Assembly (NCBI RefSeq): GCF_000195295.1 | Contig: NC_015388.1 | Coordinates: 2,728,001 to 2,792,000, forward strand | Source of the DNA: Desulfobacca acetoxidans DSM 11109 | GTDB lineage: Bacteria; Desulfobacterota; Desulfobaccia; Desulfobaccales; Desulfobaccaceae | Length of the DNA: 64,000 bases | Direction: 5' to 3' | Shown: positions 21,392-32,736 of the stretch, one piece after another | Numbering within the stretch: position 1 is the stretch's first letter | How the letters are laid out: the number at the start of each line of letters is the position of its first letter | Translations under genes and position numbers: made by a program | Notes under the pieces: generated by a model | What the model saw: only the letters and a program-made list of their open reading frames with translations | Database searches by the model: none | Told to the model about the DNA's origin: nothing

Positions 21392-22288
21392 ATGAAAAAA
21401 GGTTCCAGGACCAGCAGATTTGGTACCAATGTTAGAATCAACCATGACTCCTCAGATTATTATGGCTCCCGGATGTATTCGGAATTGCCTCCCCATAATG
21501 GTGAGGATTCTATCTCCGACAATGATTTCCCTGTGCCATATGAGAACCAGATTATTGCACACAGTTCCGAGAATATGGTTGAAATTCCCGACAATTCACT
21601 GCACCTAATGATTACTTCCCCCCCTTATAATGTAACCAAAGAATATGACGAGAATTTATCTCTTGAAGAATACCTCCAATTATTACGAATGGTTTTTTCC
21701 GAAACGTATCGGGTGCTGGTTAATGGGGGCAGGGCTTGTGTCAATATCGCAAATTTAGGACGGCGGCCATATCTTCCTCTATCCGATTTTATCTCTACAA
21801 TGATGATTGACATCGGCTTCCGAATGCGTGGAGAAATTATCTGGAACAAGGGAGCAGGTGCGGGTGTTTCTATGGCCTGGGGCAGTTGGCAATCCGCCTC
21901 AAACCCTGTTTTGCGAGATGTGCATGAATACATCATGGTTTTTTCAAAAGGCGCTTTCATGCGCCAGAAGCCGGAGAACAGAGAAAATACCATCTCCAGA
22001 GAGCAATTTATGGAATGGACAAAATCAGTGTGGACGATGAACCCGGAGTCAGCCAAAAAAGTAGAGCATCCGGCACCGTTCCCGGTAGAATTACCCTATC
22101 GCCTCATTCAACTTTATACTTTCAAAGGGGATGTGATCCTAGACCCTTTTATGGGCAGCGGCACAACGGGCATTGCTGCTCTAAAGGCTGACAGAAAATA
22201 CATCGGATATGAAAACAATCCAAAGTATGTAAAATTGGCTGAAGAGAGGATTGCGCCTTATAAGTTGCAGATGAAGTTGGGTATTTAA
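21392..22288 (+). CDS. Solitary DNA methyltransferase (beta-class N4-cytosine/N6-adenine type)
   Basis: A 298-aa AdoMet-dependent DNA methylase. Motif IV TSPPYN is at residues 75-80 and motif I DPFMGSGTTGIAAL begins at D251; the target-recognition region lies between, the order of the beta class. TSPPY fits N4-cytosine or N6-adenine enzymes. No restriction endonuclease gene lies on either side, so this is probably an orphan methylase with a regulatory or protective role. The chosen ATG follows a weak GGGGTGG-type site; the frame opens upstream at a TTG (21344). Its AT-rich 5' part suggests transfer. Confidence 0.88.
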   Translation: MKKGSRTSRFGTNVRINHDSSDYYGSRMYSELPPHNGEDSISDNDFPVPYENQIIAHSSENMVEIPDNSLHLMITSPPYNVTKEYDENLSLEEYLQLLRMVFSETYRVLVNGGRACVNIANLGRRPYLPLSDFISTMMIDIGFRMRGEIIWNKGAGAGVSMAWGSWQSASNPVLRDVHEYIMVFSKGAFMRQKPENRENTISREQFMEWTKSVWTMNPESAKKVEHPAPFPVELPYRLIQLYTFKGDVILDPFMGSGTTGIAALKADRKYIGYENNPKYVKLAEERIAPYKLQMKLGI

Positions 22289-22555
22289 GACCGCAATCGA
22301 TGTATCAAAGGGCAAATATTCCTTGTTTTCGAACTATCTTACAATCATCCGGATAGAAACGATCTGGCCTAAACTTCTCACTATCATTCCGATAACGAAA
22401 CAAACGCCTCCCGCAAACAAAATTTCTCGGTCGCCGTGACCTGACCCGGTTACCGGGAAAAAATTTCTTGCATCATGATAGAAATCAGCGATAAGGTAAA
22501 GTCATAAAGGCAAAAGTGTGCTGGCGTTCAATCGTCCCCGCGGGAGGAAGACACC

Positions 22556-22837
22556 ATGATTAAAGTCATTATGGAGCGCACCATCAAAGGCAGAAATGTG
22601 AGTGAGATCGTCCGGCTCCTGAGGATGCTCAGGGTTAAGGCGATGCAGCAGCCGGGCTATATCTCCGGTGAGACCCTGCACGCCATCGACGATCCCAACA
22701 GCTACCTGGTAATCAGCACATGGGAAAATCTCAAGGATTGGGAAGCCTGGTTCAACAACCCGGAACGCCAGAAGCTGCAGGCGGAATTGGACAAATATCT
22801 GGAAGTGCCGACAAACATGCGAATCTTCACGTATTGA
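22556..22837 (+). CDS. Antibiotic-biosynthesis-monooxygenase (ABM) domain protein
   Basis: A 93-aa dimeric ferredoxin-like fold protein: MIKVIMERTIKGR, QPGYISGETLHAIDDPNSYLVISTWENLKDWEAWFNNPERQ is the standard ABM core. Such proteins include haem-degrading and quinol-oxidising enzymes as well as many of unknown role; this one lacks features that would decide. A GGAGGAAG site precedes the ATG and a terminator follows, so it is a single-gene transcript. Confidence 0.85.
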   Translation: MIKVIMERTIKGRNVSEIVRLLRMLRVKAMQQPGYISGETLHAIDDPNSYLVISTWENLKDWEAWFNNPERQKLQAELDKYLEVPTNMRIFTY

Positions 22838-22868
22838 GGCTGAAATCAACCGACGCTATTCTTTCGCC

Positions 22869-22894
22869 GGGCGGCCAAAAGCCGCCCTTTTTTT
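22869..22894 (+). terminator. Rho-independent terminator after the ABM gene
   Basis: A perfect 7-bp stem GGGCGGC / GCCGCCC with loop CAAAA is followed by seven Ts, 32 bases after the stop codon. Confidence 0.93.
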
Positions 22895-23116
22895 CCATTA
22901 AGATTGGGATAAATAAATTGATTTCCCACTAAAAATAATATAAACATATAATTTTTAATATTTTTTTACCTTGGAGAGAAGCCCCTTCGGAAAAGAGTCA
23001 CCCTGGATCGGAAAACATTGTAGTTGACTGGCAACCGGGGATCGCAGCAGGAGACATCCGTTTCACCCTGCCCCTTTCACCTCGAAACCCCGAGCCGAAA
23101 ATATTATGGCCAAAAG

Positions 23117-24049
23117 ATGAACATTTCCGGTAGTGAAACCCCGCAGGGCGAAACCGACAGGACCTTGTTGGATTTTTCCCGTCACCTGCGGATAGAGCGG
23201 TCTCTAGCAGCCCACACGGTTCGTAATTACCTCAGTGACATCGGCCAGTTTATGGAATTCTGGAACTACCGCCGGCCGGGGCACTCACTGGGAGAATTGA
23301 CGTATCAGGACCTACGGGCTTTTTTGGCCGAGCGGCATCGGCTGAACTGCAAGACCTCTATAGCCCGCAAACTGGCGGCGTTGCGCACCTTCTGCAAGTT
23401 TCTGACCCGCCAGGGTCTGCTCTCCCACAACATCGCCGCCTTGACCCCCACGCCGAAGTTAGAGGCCCGGTTGCCAAAGTTTCTGACCATCGACGAAGTC
23501 TTTCACCTATTGGAGCAGACCTGGGGGCAGACGGTGTTAGCAGTGCGGGACCGGGCTATCCTGGAGCTCTTTTATTCTGGCGGGCTGCGGGTGGCGGAGC
23601 TGGTAGGTCTGAACCTGGACAACCTTGATCTGCCACAGCATCTGGCCAAAGTACGGGGCAAGGGCGGCAAAGAGAGGTTGGTCATTATCGGCCGCCAGGC
23701 CCTGCAGACCCTGAACTCCTATCTGCTGGTCCGGCGGGAACTCATAACCCCCGATTCTCCGGTCTCCGGGCGGGAGGCGGTCTTTCTTAACTACCGGGGT
23801 GGTCGTTTGACGAGCAGGAGCGTGGCCCGGCTAGTTGAAAAATGGGCGATAAAAGCCGGTTTGGGCCAACCCCTGTCGCCTCACGGTCTGCGGCATACCT
23901 TCGCCACCCACCTGTTGGAGGGCAAGGCCGACCTCAGAGCGGTGCAGGAGCTCCTCGGCCATGCCCAACTTTCCACCACGCAGAAGTATCTGCACGTTAA
24001 TCTGGATTATCTGATGGAGGTGTATGATAAGGCGCACCCGCGGAAGTGA
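23117..24049 (+). CDS. xerC: Tyrosine recombinase XerC
   Basis: Site-specific recombinase (310 aa) that, with XerD, resolves chromosome dimers at dif. The N-terminal SAM-like domain begins LLDFSRHLRIERSLAAHTVRNYLSDI; the catalytic residues R158, H256, R259 and nucleophile Y291 are in place (SPHGLRHTFATHLL, then TTQKYLHV), with the RGKGGKER lysine loop between. The frame opens upstream at 23024, but the ATG at 23117 fits the family. xerC next to hslV and hslU is a familiar arrangement in many bacteria. Confidence 0.93.
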   Translation: MNISGSETPQGETDRTLLDFSRHLRIERSLAAHTVRNYLSDIGQFMEFWNYRRPGHSLGELTYQDLRAFLAERHRLNCKTSIARKLAALRTFCKFLTRQGLLSHNIAALTPTPKLEARLPKFLTIDEVFHLLEQTWGQTVLAVRDRAILELFYSGGLRVAELVGLNLDNLDLPQHLAKVRGKGGKERLVIIGRQALQTLNSYLLVRRELITPDSPVSGREAVFLNYRGGRLTSRSVARLVEKWAIKAGLGQPLSPHGLRHTFATHLLEGKADLRAVQELLGHAQLSTTQKYLHVNLDYLMEVYDKAHPRK

Positions 24050-24082
24050 AGGAGAGGGATTAGGGAAAAGGGAAGAGGGGAA

Positions 24083-24634
24083 ATGAAGATCAAAGACCGA
24101 GAACCGCTCTTTCGGGGAACAACGATTCTGGCAGTACGCCGGGACGGGAAAGTCGCCGTGGCCGGGGATGGCCAGGTGACCTTGAACAACACCGTCATGA
24201 AACATCGGGCCCGGAAGGTTCGCAAGATTTACAACGGCAAGATCATCGTCGGCTTCGCCGGAGCCACCGCCGACGCCTTGAGTCTGTTGGAGCGTTTTGA
24301 ATCCAAGCTCGAGAAGCATCAGGGCAACCTGACCCGGGCCGTCGTGGAGTTGGCCAAGGATTGGCGCACCGATAAAATCCTGCGGCGGCTGGAGGCCCTG
24401 CTCCTGGTAGTGGACCGTGACAACTTTTTCCTGCTCTCCGGTTCCGGCGACGTCATTGAGCCGGATGATGAGGTCATGGCCATCGGCTCCGGCGGCGCCT
24501 ATGCCCAGGCCGCAGCTCAGGCGCTGGTGCAGCACACCACCATGAGCGCCGAGGAGATCTGTCGTGAGGCGATGCAGATTGCCGCAGGATTATGTATTTT
24601 TACCAACAATCAACTCACTCTTGAGGAGCTGTAG
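24083..24634 (+). CDS. hslV: ATP-dependent protease peptidase subunit HslV
   Basis: Proteolytic subunit of the HslVU complex (183 aa), a proteasome-like dodecamer. It opens [33 protein letters not shown]; removal of the short leader exposes the catalytic Thr of TTILAV, and the [22 protein letters not shown] segment is the family signature. The tail ([15 protein letters not shown]) inserts into HslU. It is 33 bases after xerC and 75 before hslU, in one transcript. Confidence 0.97.
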   Translation: MKIKDREPLFRGTTILAVRRDGKVAVAGDGQVTLNNTVMKHRARKVRKIYNGKIIVGFAGATADALSLLERFESKLEKHQGNLTRAVVELAKDWRTDKILRRLEALLLVVDRDNFFLLSGSGDVIEPDDEVMAIGSGGAYAQAAAQALVQHTTMSAEEICREAMQIAAGLCIFTNNQLTLEEL

Positions 24635-24709
24635 CCCGCAGTAGGACCCGAAGACAAAAAAGGCGGACCTCAATCCGCAACCTGCATCCGGGCTCAAAAG
24701 TATAAGAAT

Positions 24710-26097
<1,388 letters not shown>

Positions 26098-26101
<4 letters not shown>

Positions 26102-26147
26102 GGCGTGCCGTGCACGCCAACAAACGGCGGGCGCGGCCCGCCCTATA
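26098..26147. repeat. REP pair overlapping the hslU stop codon
   Basis: TAGGGCGTGCCGTGCACGCC, an AACAAA spacer and CGGCGGGCGCGGCCCGCCCT form two GC-rich palindromes. Read on the minus strand this is the same unit as the copies at 33179-33951 and 34502-34553, next to the RAYT gene. Confidence 0.85.
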
Positions 26148-26161
26148 ATTGGCTGGGAGTG

Positions 26162-27455
<1,294 letters not shown>

Positions 27456-27531
27456 GTCCGGTCCGGAGAGATTGGGTATCAGACCATCTTCTAGAGAAAA
27501 AAACTTGTGCCTCTTTGGAGATCTTGCAGAC

Positions 27532-28770
27532 ATGAAAACTGATATACCTATACCCGATACTCGTAACTCGAAACTCGAAACTCACTCTGCAAGTGCTGCG
27601 TGGATGAACCGGGGCAAACGCACCTTAATGAACACCTATGCGCGCCAGCCCATGGTGCTAATGCGGGGTCAGGGCGTCCGGCTCTGGGACCTGGACGGCA
27701 AGGAATACCTGGATTTTCTGGCCGGAATTGCGGTGTGCAACCTGGGACACGCCCATCCGGCCATAACCGAGGCGGTCTGTCGACAGGTTCAGGACTTGGT
27801 GCATGTATCCAATCTGTATCACACCATCCCTCAGATCAAATTAGCCGAACGGCTGGTGGAGCTGAGTTTTGCCGACCGGGTGTTTTTCTGCAACAGCGGC
27901 GCCGAAGCCAATGAGGGCGCCATTAAGCTCTGCCGGCGTTATAGTTGGCAAAAATTCGGACCTGACCGCTATAAGATCATCTGCGCCGCCAATTCCTTCC
28001 ACGGCCGCACCCTGGCAACATTGTCAGCTACCGGCCAGGAGAAGTTCTGGCAGGGATTTGCGCCGCTCCTGCCCGGTTTTGTCTTCGTTCCTTTTAATGA
28101 CCCGGCTGCCTTAGAGGCGGCCATTGACAACCAGACCTGTGGCGTGCTGTTGGAACCGGTCCAAGGCGAGGGTGGAGTCAAAATACCCACCGCCGATTAT
28201 TTTCCGGAGGTGCGGAACTTATGCGATAAACATAACCTGCTGCTGATATTGGATGAAATTCAGGTCGGCTTAGGTCGAACGGGCAGACTCTTCGCCCATG
28301 AGCACTTCGGCATCACTCCGGACATCATGACCCTGGCCAAGGGTTTGGCCAACGGCCTGCCCATCGGGGCGCTCCTGGTCACGGAGGAGGTGGCAGCGGG
28401 TTTCGTTCCGGGGACGCACGCCAGCACCTTTGGCGGCGGGCCGGTGGTGACCGCCGCGGCCCTGACGGTCTTGGAGATCCTGGCGCAGCCCGATTTCCTG
28501 GCCGAAGTCAAGGCCAAAGGCGAGTATTTCCTGAATGGCCTGCGCCAATTGCAGCCCCGGCATCGTTTCATCCAAGAGGTTCGGGGTTTGGGGCTCATCT
28601 TAGGAATAGAGATCGACGGCGATGGCGTTCCGTTAGTGGACTCCTGCCGGGAGAAAGGCGCCCTGATCAACTGCACCCAAGGGAATGTGCTGCGCTTCCT
28701 GCCGCCGCTTGTCGTCAGCCGGGAGGAGATCGACCGGTTCCTGGCTATTTTGGATGATGTTTTACCGTAG
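27532..28770 (+). CDS. argD: Acetylornithine aminotransferase
   Basis: PLP-dependent enzyme of arginine synthesis (412 aa from this ATG). Core marks: KEYLDFLAGIAVCNLGHAHP, NSGAEANEGAIKLCRRYS, SFHGRTLATLSATGQ, LLILDEIQVGLGRTGRLFAHEH and the PLP lysine in MTLAKGLANGLPIGA. The start is uncertain: ATG 27532 has GGAG 11 bases upstream and keeps the SAAWMNRGKRTLMNTY segment that resembles relatives, but then residues 11-18 are encoded by CTCGAAA heptamers. ATG 27604 would give a 388-aa protein. It follows argB by 76 bases. Confidence 0.93.
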   Translation: MKTDIPIPDTRNSKLETHSASAAWMNRGKRTLMNTYARQPMVLMRGQGVRLWDLDGKEYLDFLAGIAVCNLGHAHPAITEAVCRQVQDLVHVSNLYHTIPQIKLAERLVELSFADRVFFCNSGAEANEGAIKLCRRYSWQKFGPDRYKIICAANSFHGRTLATLSATGQEKFWQGFAPLLPGFVFVPFNDPAALEAAIDNQTCGVLLEPVQGEGGVKIPTADYFPEVRNLCDKHNLLLILDEIQVGLGRTGRLFAHEHFGITPDIMTLAKGLANGLPIGALLVTEEVAAGFVPGTHASTFGGGPVVTAAALTVLEILAQPDFLAEVKAKGEYFLNGLRQLQPRHRFIQEVRGLGLILGIEIDGDGVPLVDSCREKGALINCTQGNVLRFLPPLVVSREEIDRFLAILDDVLP

Positions 28771-28829
28771 CGTTGTTAGCAATGCATGGGGGGCGGGTAA
28801 CCCGACCCCTCCAGAATGCGAATAATACA

Positions 28830-29750
28830 ATGAACCGCGACCTGTTGACTATATTGGATTTAACTGCTGCCGAGATCTACCAACTCCTGGAAAGGGCCGC
28901 GGCGCTGAAGGTCTTGCACCAACAAGACCACGATCCCAAGCCGCTGGCCGGAAAGACCCTGGCCCTGATCTTCGAGAAACCCTCGACACGTACCCGGGTC
29001 TCTTTTGAAGCCGGCATTGCCCACCTGGGCGGCAGCACCATTTATCTAGGCCGCAATGACAGCCAACTCTCCCGCAGTGAACCGATTGCCGATACGGCCC
29101 GGGTCCTGGCCCGCTATGTGGACGGCATCGTCATCCGCACCTTCGGCCATGATATTGTGGAGGACATGGCTCGCTGGGCTGACATCCCCGTCATCAACGG
29201 CCTGACCGACAGTCATCACCCCTGCCAGGTCTTAAGCGACTTGCAGACTATCCAGGAGCGCTTCGGCCGGGTGACGGACTTAAAGGTTGCCTGGATCGGC
29301 GACGGCAACAACATGGCCAACTCCTGGATTACTGCGGCCCTGCGCCTGGATTTCAGCCTGTCTCTGGCCTGCCCGCCGGGCTACGAACCGGACGCCGGAC
29401 TGTTGCAGCAGGCCCGCCAAGAGGGGCGGCCTATTTATCTCCAGGATGATCCTGTCCGGGCCGTACAGGAGGCCCATGTCATCAATACCGACGTCTGGGC
29501 CTCTATGGGACAGGAGGCTGAAGCTAAGGCGAGAAAAAAGGTCTTTGCCCCCTACCAGGTGAACGGCGCTCTCCTGCAGCACGCCCGGCCCGATGCCATC
29601 ATCCTGCACTGCCTGCCGGCCCACCGGGGAGAGGAAATCACCGGCGAGGTCCTGGACGGCCCCCAGTCCGCTGCCTGGGACCAGGCCGAGAACCGGCTGC
29701 ACCTGCAGAAGGCGCTGCTGGAATGGCTGATCGGGTGGGATACGCCTTGA
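28830..29750 (+). CDS. argF: Ornithine carbamoyltransferase
   Basis: Makes citrulline from ornithine and carbamoyl phosphate (306 aa). It carries the carbamoyl-phosphate motif EKPSTRTRVSFE, the HPCQVLSDLQTI motif, WIGDGNNMANSW, the ornithine loop SMGQE and the HCLPAHRGEEITGEVLDGPQS end. The frame opens upstream at 28773, in GC-rich palindromic sequence, but MNRDLLTILDLTAAEI is the natural N-terminus. Its last 65 bases recur, decayed, at 30271-30335 beyond an antitoxin gene. Confidence 0.96.
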   Translation: MNRDLLTILDLTAAEIYQLLERAAALKVLHQQDHDPKPLAGKTLALIFEKPSTRTRVSFEAGIAHLGGSTIYLGRNDSQLSRSEPIADTARVLARYVDGIVIRTFGHDIVEDMARWADIPVINGLTDSHHPCQVLSDLQTIQERFGRVTDLKVAWIGDGNNMANSWITAALRLDFSLSLACPPGYEPDAGLLQQARQEGRPIYLQDDPVRAVQEAHVINTDVWASMGQEAEAKARKKVFAPYQVNGALLQHARPDAIILHCLPAHRGEEITGEVLDGPQSAAWDQAENRLHLQKALLEWLIGWDTP

Positions 29751-29874
29751 TATTGTGGGAGAAATGGGGGGGTGGAGGCGGCTCAGTAAGAGAAAATGGT
29801 AGGCAGTATCCATGATACATTCCTACACAACTGGTTGACAGATTGAATGTCGGAAGAAAATAAGCCGATAAAAT

Positions 29875-29905
29875 CTGGTGGCACAGGCTTGCTAGCCTGT
29901 GCAAA
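29875..29905. repeat. GGTGGCACAGGC hairpin repeat
   Basis: TCTGGTGGCACAGGCTTGCTA then GCCTGTGC forms a hairpin (GCACAGGC / GCCTGTGC). Related copies are at 40374-40434 and 42655-42715. Confidence 0.65.
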
Positions 29906-29950
29906 AATAGTGGTCGTTGCCCATCCCTAATGAGCTTTTGGAGTAATACG

Positions 29951-30232
29951 ATGACCGCACCTGCCCAAATAATGACTGAGGAACCGTCGGTCAGTATGGA
30001 ACTATTAGATAATTTTAAAGAATTTTCCCTTTTACTCGAACGGGCCTTGCTGTCCGGAGAAAGAGTAGTGATCACCCGCCAAGGCAAACCCATGGGGGCC
30101 ATTGTGCCTTGGGAGGATGTGGAGATTTTGCGAGCCTTGGAGGACAGAGTGGATGGAGAGGCGGCGGCAGAAGCCCTGAAGGAACCGGGAGTGCTTTCTC
30201 TGGAAGAGGTTGAACGCGACCTGGGACTATAG
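29951..30232 (+). CDS. Phd/YefM-like antitoxin (orphan)
   Basis: A 93-aa protein whose core (NFKEFSLLLERALLSGERVVITRQGKPMGAIVPWEDVEILRALED) is the Phd/YefM antitoxin fold, which binds DNA and neutralises a RelE or Doc toxin. The C-terminal part (EALKEPGVLSLEEVERDLGL) would be the toxin-binding tail. GGAG lies 7 bases before the ATG. The toxin gene that should follow is only a 13-codon stub (30238-30279), so the antitoxin is an orphan. Confidence 0.75.
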   Translation: MTAPAQIMTEEPSVSMELLDNFKEFSLLLERALLSGERVVITRQGKPMGAIVPWEDVEILRALEDRVDGEAAAEALKEPGVLSLEEVERDLGL

Positions 30233-30237
30233 GTTTC

Positions 30238-30279
30238 GTGGCCTACGACATCACCTTTAAACCGGCGGCGTGGGACTAG
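30238..30279 (+). pseudogene. Stub of a RelE-type toxin gene
   Basis: Six bases after the antitoxin stop, GTG begins an in-frame VAYDITFKPAAWD and then TAG. This resembles the first residues of RelE/ParE-type toxins (start, aromatic, FKPxAxxD). Directly after GCGGCG the sequence changes into a copy of the argF 3' end, so the toxin gene was cut off there. The identification rests on 13 residues plus position behind an antitoxin gene. Confidence 0.5.
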
Positions 30280-30336
30280 GCCAAGAACCGCCTGCATTTC
30301 CAGAAGGCCCGCTGGAGTGGTTAATCGGGTGGGATA
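30271..30336 (+). repeat. Decayed copy of the argF 3' end
   Basis: TGGGACTAGGCCAAGAACCG and the following bases to GGGTGGGATA match argF 29676-29741 with about ten substitutions and one single-base deletion. The argF-encoded DQAENRLHLQKALLEWLIGW becomes D-stop-AKNRLHFQKA and shifts frame, so this copy is not translated as argF. Confidence 0.8.
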
Positions 30337-30387
30337 GTCCGTGATGGTAAATGCCAACTGGCGACAAGAAAGGAAAAGGGGATTGCT

Positions 30388-30591
30388 ATGCCTACCTTGC
30401 ACGAACGATTTATCACCGATGCCAATGGCAATCGGATTGGCGTGGTTTTAGATATTGCCGACCATCAAAGATTATTAGAAGAATTGGAAGAGCTGGAATC
30501 CATTCGTGCTTACGATGCCGCCAAGGCATCCGGGGAGGAGATTATCCCCTTTGAGCAGGCCGTGGCTGAAATTGAACATCAACCGCGATGA
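30388..30591 (+). CDS. Small antitoxin-like protein (orphan)
   Basis: A 67-aa protein (MPTLHERFITDANGNRIGVVLDIADHQRLLEELEELESIRAYDAAKASGEEIIPFEQAVAEIE) of the RelB/Phd-like antitoxin kind often paired with RelE toxins. AAGGGGA precedes the ATG. Its stop overlaps, as ATGA, the start of a 19-codon toxin stub. The partner toxin is truncated, so this is a second orphan antitoxin in the same interval. Confidence 0.7.
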   Translation: MPTLHERFITDANGNRIGVVLDIADHQRLLEELEELESIRAYDAAKASGEEIIPFEQAVAEIEHQPR

Positions 30592-30647
30592 AATACCATA
30601 TTTCCATGGGAAGGCGCGCTCAGAAAGAACTATTCAATTTTCAGTAG
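30588..30647 (+). pseudogene. Stub of a second RelE-type toxin gene
   Basis: The ATG overlaps the antitoxin stop (ATGA) and encodes MKYHISMGRRAQKELFNFQ, then TAG. The pattern MKY-I---RRAQKEL is a common RelE start. After AAAGAACTA the sequence becomes AT-rich and leads straight to the potassium-channel gene, which suggests that insertion of that segment cut the toxin gene. Confidence 0.6.
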
Positions 30648-30656
30648 CATAAATTT

Positions 30657-31481
30657 ATGAATGATGAAAGAAAAAGATTACCAAAAATGAATTTATATAA
30701 TAATGATATTTCTGACCCCAAGGCAAAAGCATTTTTTGAAGAAGCTTTCAAATTATGTAAAAATTCTAAGGAAAGCGATGTAAAAAAATTCATTGAGAAT
30801 AATAGACTTGCATCAAGTCCTGAAGAACATGTCAAGGCTGGCTTCTATTCTCTTGCTGTTGCAAAATTTAATAAAGAAATAGATAAAGAAGAGTCAGGAA
30901 AGTATTTCCATTATGCAGGCCATATATTAAAAATCACAAATTATATTAATCAAGCTGCAAGAGCATACGCTAATGCAGGTTCTGTATTAAAAGATTGTCA
31001 AGATAGCAAAAACATAGAACTTGCCGTAAGATCTTTTGCTCAATCAAAAAATTGTTATTTTGACATCGGAAATTCTGAATTGTCAGAGAAGATGTATATT
31101 GAAGAACAAGAAACTAAAATAAAATTACTTACATCAAAAAAAGTTTCTTGTTTTTCCTTAAAAATATGGAAATTATCAAGCATTTTTGGAACTAGTTTTC
31201 AAAGATGGTATTGTATTGTGTTGCTTTTTATATTGTTATTTTCTTTTCTTTATGAATATCTTTATCGATATAAATATATTATAATCAATGGACAAAGCAA
31301 ATGGCATAACATTATATCACCTGTTTATTTTTCAATTGTGACAATATCCACATTAGGTTATGGTGATATTTTTCCAATAAGATGGGAAGCGCAATTAGTA
31401 ATCATTTTTAATATTTTTATAGGTTATTTATTACTTGGACTTGGAATAGGTATTATAACAAGAAAGATAAAAGGACATTGA
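30657..31481 (+). CDS. Two-TM potassium channel with N-terminal helical-repeat domain
   Basis: A 274-aa membrane protein. Residues 1-165 are soluble and helical, with a TPR- or SNAP-like look ([47 protein letters not shown]). TM1 is about 182-202; the pore helix and selectivity filter are [12 protein letters not shown], with GYGD at 234-237; TM2 is about 246-266 ([21 protein letters not shown]). The filter is that of potassium channels. The gene is far richer in A and T than all neighbours (many AAA, AAT and ATA codons), so it was acquired. No regulatory RCK domain is present; the N-terminal domain may sense something instead. Confidence 0.85.
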   Translation: MNDERKRLPKMNLYNNDISDPKAKAFFEEAFKLCKNSKESDVKKFIENNRLASSPEEHVKAGFYSLAVAKFNKEIDKEESGKYFHYAGHILKITNYINQAARAYANAGSVLKDCQDSKNIELAVRSFAQSKNCYFDIGNSELSEKMYIEEQETKIKLLTSKKVSCFSLKIWKLSSIFGTSFQRWYCIVLLFILLFSFLYEYLYRYKYIIINGQSKWHNIISPVYFSIVTISTLGYGDIFPIRWEAQLVIIFNIFIGYLLLGLGIGIITRKIKGH

Positions 31482-31498
31482 TTCTGGAGAAGGTCACT

Positions 31499-32701
31499 AT
31501 GAATGAACTAAATAAAATCGTCCTGGCCTACTCCGGCGGCCTCGATACCTCGGTCATCCTCAAGTGGCTCATGGAGACCTACCAATGCCCGGTGGTGGCC
31601 TATGCCGCCGATTTGGGGCAGGGGGATGAGTTGTCCGAGGTGGCGGTGAAGGCCAAGGCCACCGGCGCCGCGGAAGTACATATCCTGGATTTGAAGGAAG
31701 AGTTTGCCCGAGATTTCATCTTTCCCATGTTCCGGGCCAATGCCCTCTATGAAGGAGCCTATCTGCTGGGCACCTCCATCGCCCGGCCCCTCATTGCCAA
31801 GGCCCAGGTGGAGGTGGCCAAAAAGACCGGGGCCGACGCGGTGAGCCATGGGGCCACCGGCAAGGGCAACGACCAGGTGCGTTTTGAACTGACCTACATG
31901 GCCCTGGCCCCGGAGCTGAAGATCATCGCCCCCTGGCGGGAATGGGGTCTGCAGGGCCGGGCCGACTGCGTCGCCTACGCCGAAAAGCACGGCATTCCGG
32001 TGCCGGTGACTCAAGAGAAGCCCTATTCCAGCGACCGCAATTTATTGCACATTAGCTTTGAGGGGGGCATTTTGGAAGACCCCTGGGCCGAACCCCCGGC
32101 GGATATGTTTGTGCTCACCCAATCCCCCCAGGAGGCCCCCAATACCCCCCAGTACCTCGAGATTGACTTTGCGTCCGGGGACCCGGTGGCGGTGGACGAC
32201 AAGAAAATGAGTCCGTTCCAGATCATCGACCACCTGAACAAGGTAGGCGGCGAGCACGGCATCGGCCGGGTGGACCTGGTCGAAAATCGCTATGTGGGCC
32301 TGAAATCCCGCGGCGTCTATGAGACCCCGGGCGGCACGATCCTGCGGGCGGCACACCACGCCGTGGAGTCCCTCACCCTGGACCGGGAGGTCATGCATCT
32401 GCGGGACAGCCTCATCCCCCGCTACGCCGAACTGGTCTATTACGGCTATTGGTTTGCGCCGGAGCGCACCGCCCTCCAAGCCCTCATTGACGAGGCCCAG
32501 AAACCGGTGACGGGCACGGCCCGCTTGCAATTATACAAGGGAAATGTTACCGTAGTGGGCCGCAAGGCTCCGAAGTCACTCTACCGCCCCGATCTCGTGA
32601 CCTTCGAGGCCGGAGGCGACTACCAGCAGGCCGACGCTACCGGCTTCATCCGCCTCAATGCCCTGCGCCTGAAGATCCGGGCCAAGTTGGGAGAGCGTTA
32701 A
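31499..32701 (+). CDS. argG: Argininosuccinate synthase
   Basis: Joins citrulline and aspartate (400 aa). The PP-loop ATP-binding motif AYSGGLDTS is at residues 10-18; other marks are [53 protein letters not shown] and [22 protein letters not shown]. The frame opens upstream (31478), but GGAGAAGG 7 bases before ATG 31499 fixes the start. It resumes normal GC content directly after the AT-rich channel gene, whose stop is 17 bases upstream, so both may now share a transcript. Confidence 0.97.
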   Translation: MNELNKIVLAYSGGLDTSVILKWLMETYQCPVVAYAADLGQGDELSEVAVKAKATGAAEVHILDLKEEFARDFIFPMFRANALYEGAYLLGTSIARPLIAKAQVEVAKKTGADAVSHGATGKGNDQVRFELTYMALAPELKIIAPWREWGLQGRADCVAYAEKHGIPVPVTQEKPYSSDRNLLHISFEGGILEDPWAEPPADMFVLTQSPQEAPNTPQYLEIDFASGDPVAVDDKKMSPFQIIDHLNKVGGEHGIGRVDLVENRYVGLKSRGVYETPGGTILRAAHHAVESLTLDREVMHLRDSLIPRYAELVYYGYWFAPERTALQALIDEAQKPVTGTARLQLYKGNVTVVGRKAPKSLYRPDLVTFEAGGDYQQADATGFIRLNALRLKIRAKLGER

Positions 32702-32736
32702 GGAACGTTGATCATAATCATCAGAAAGATGGATGC

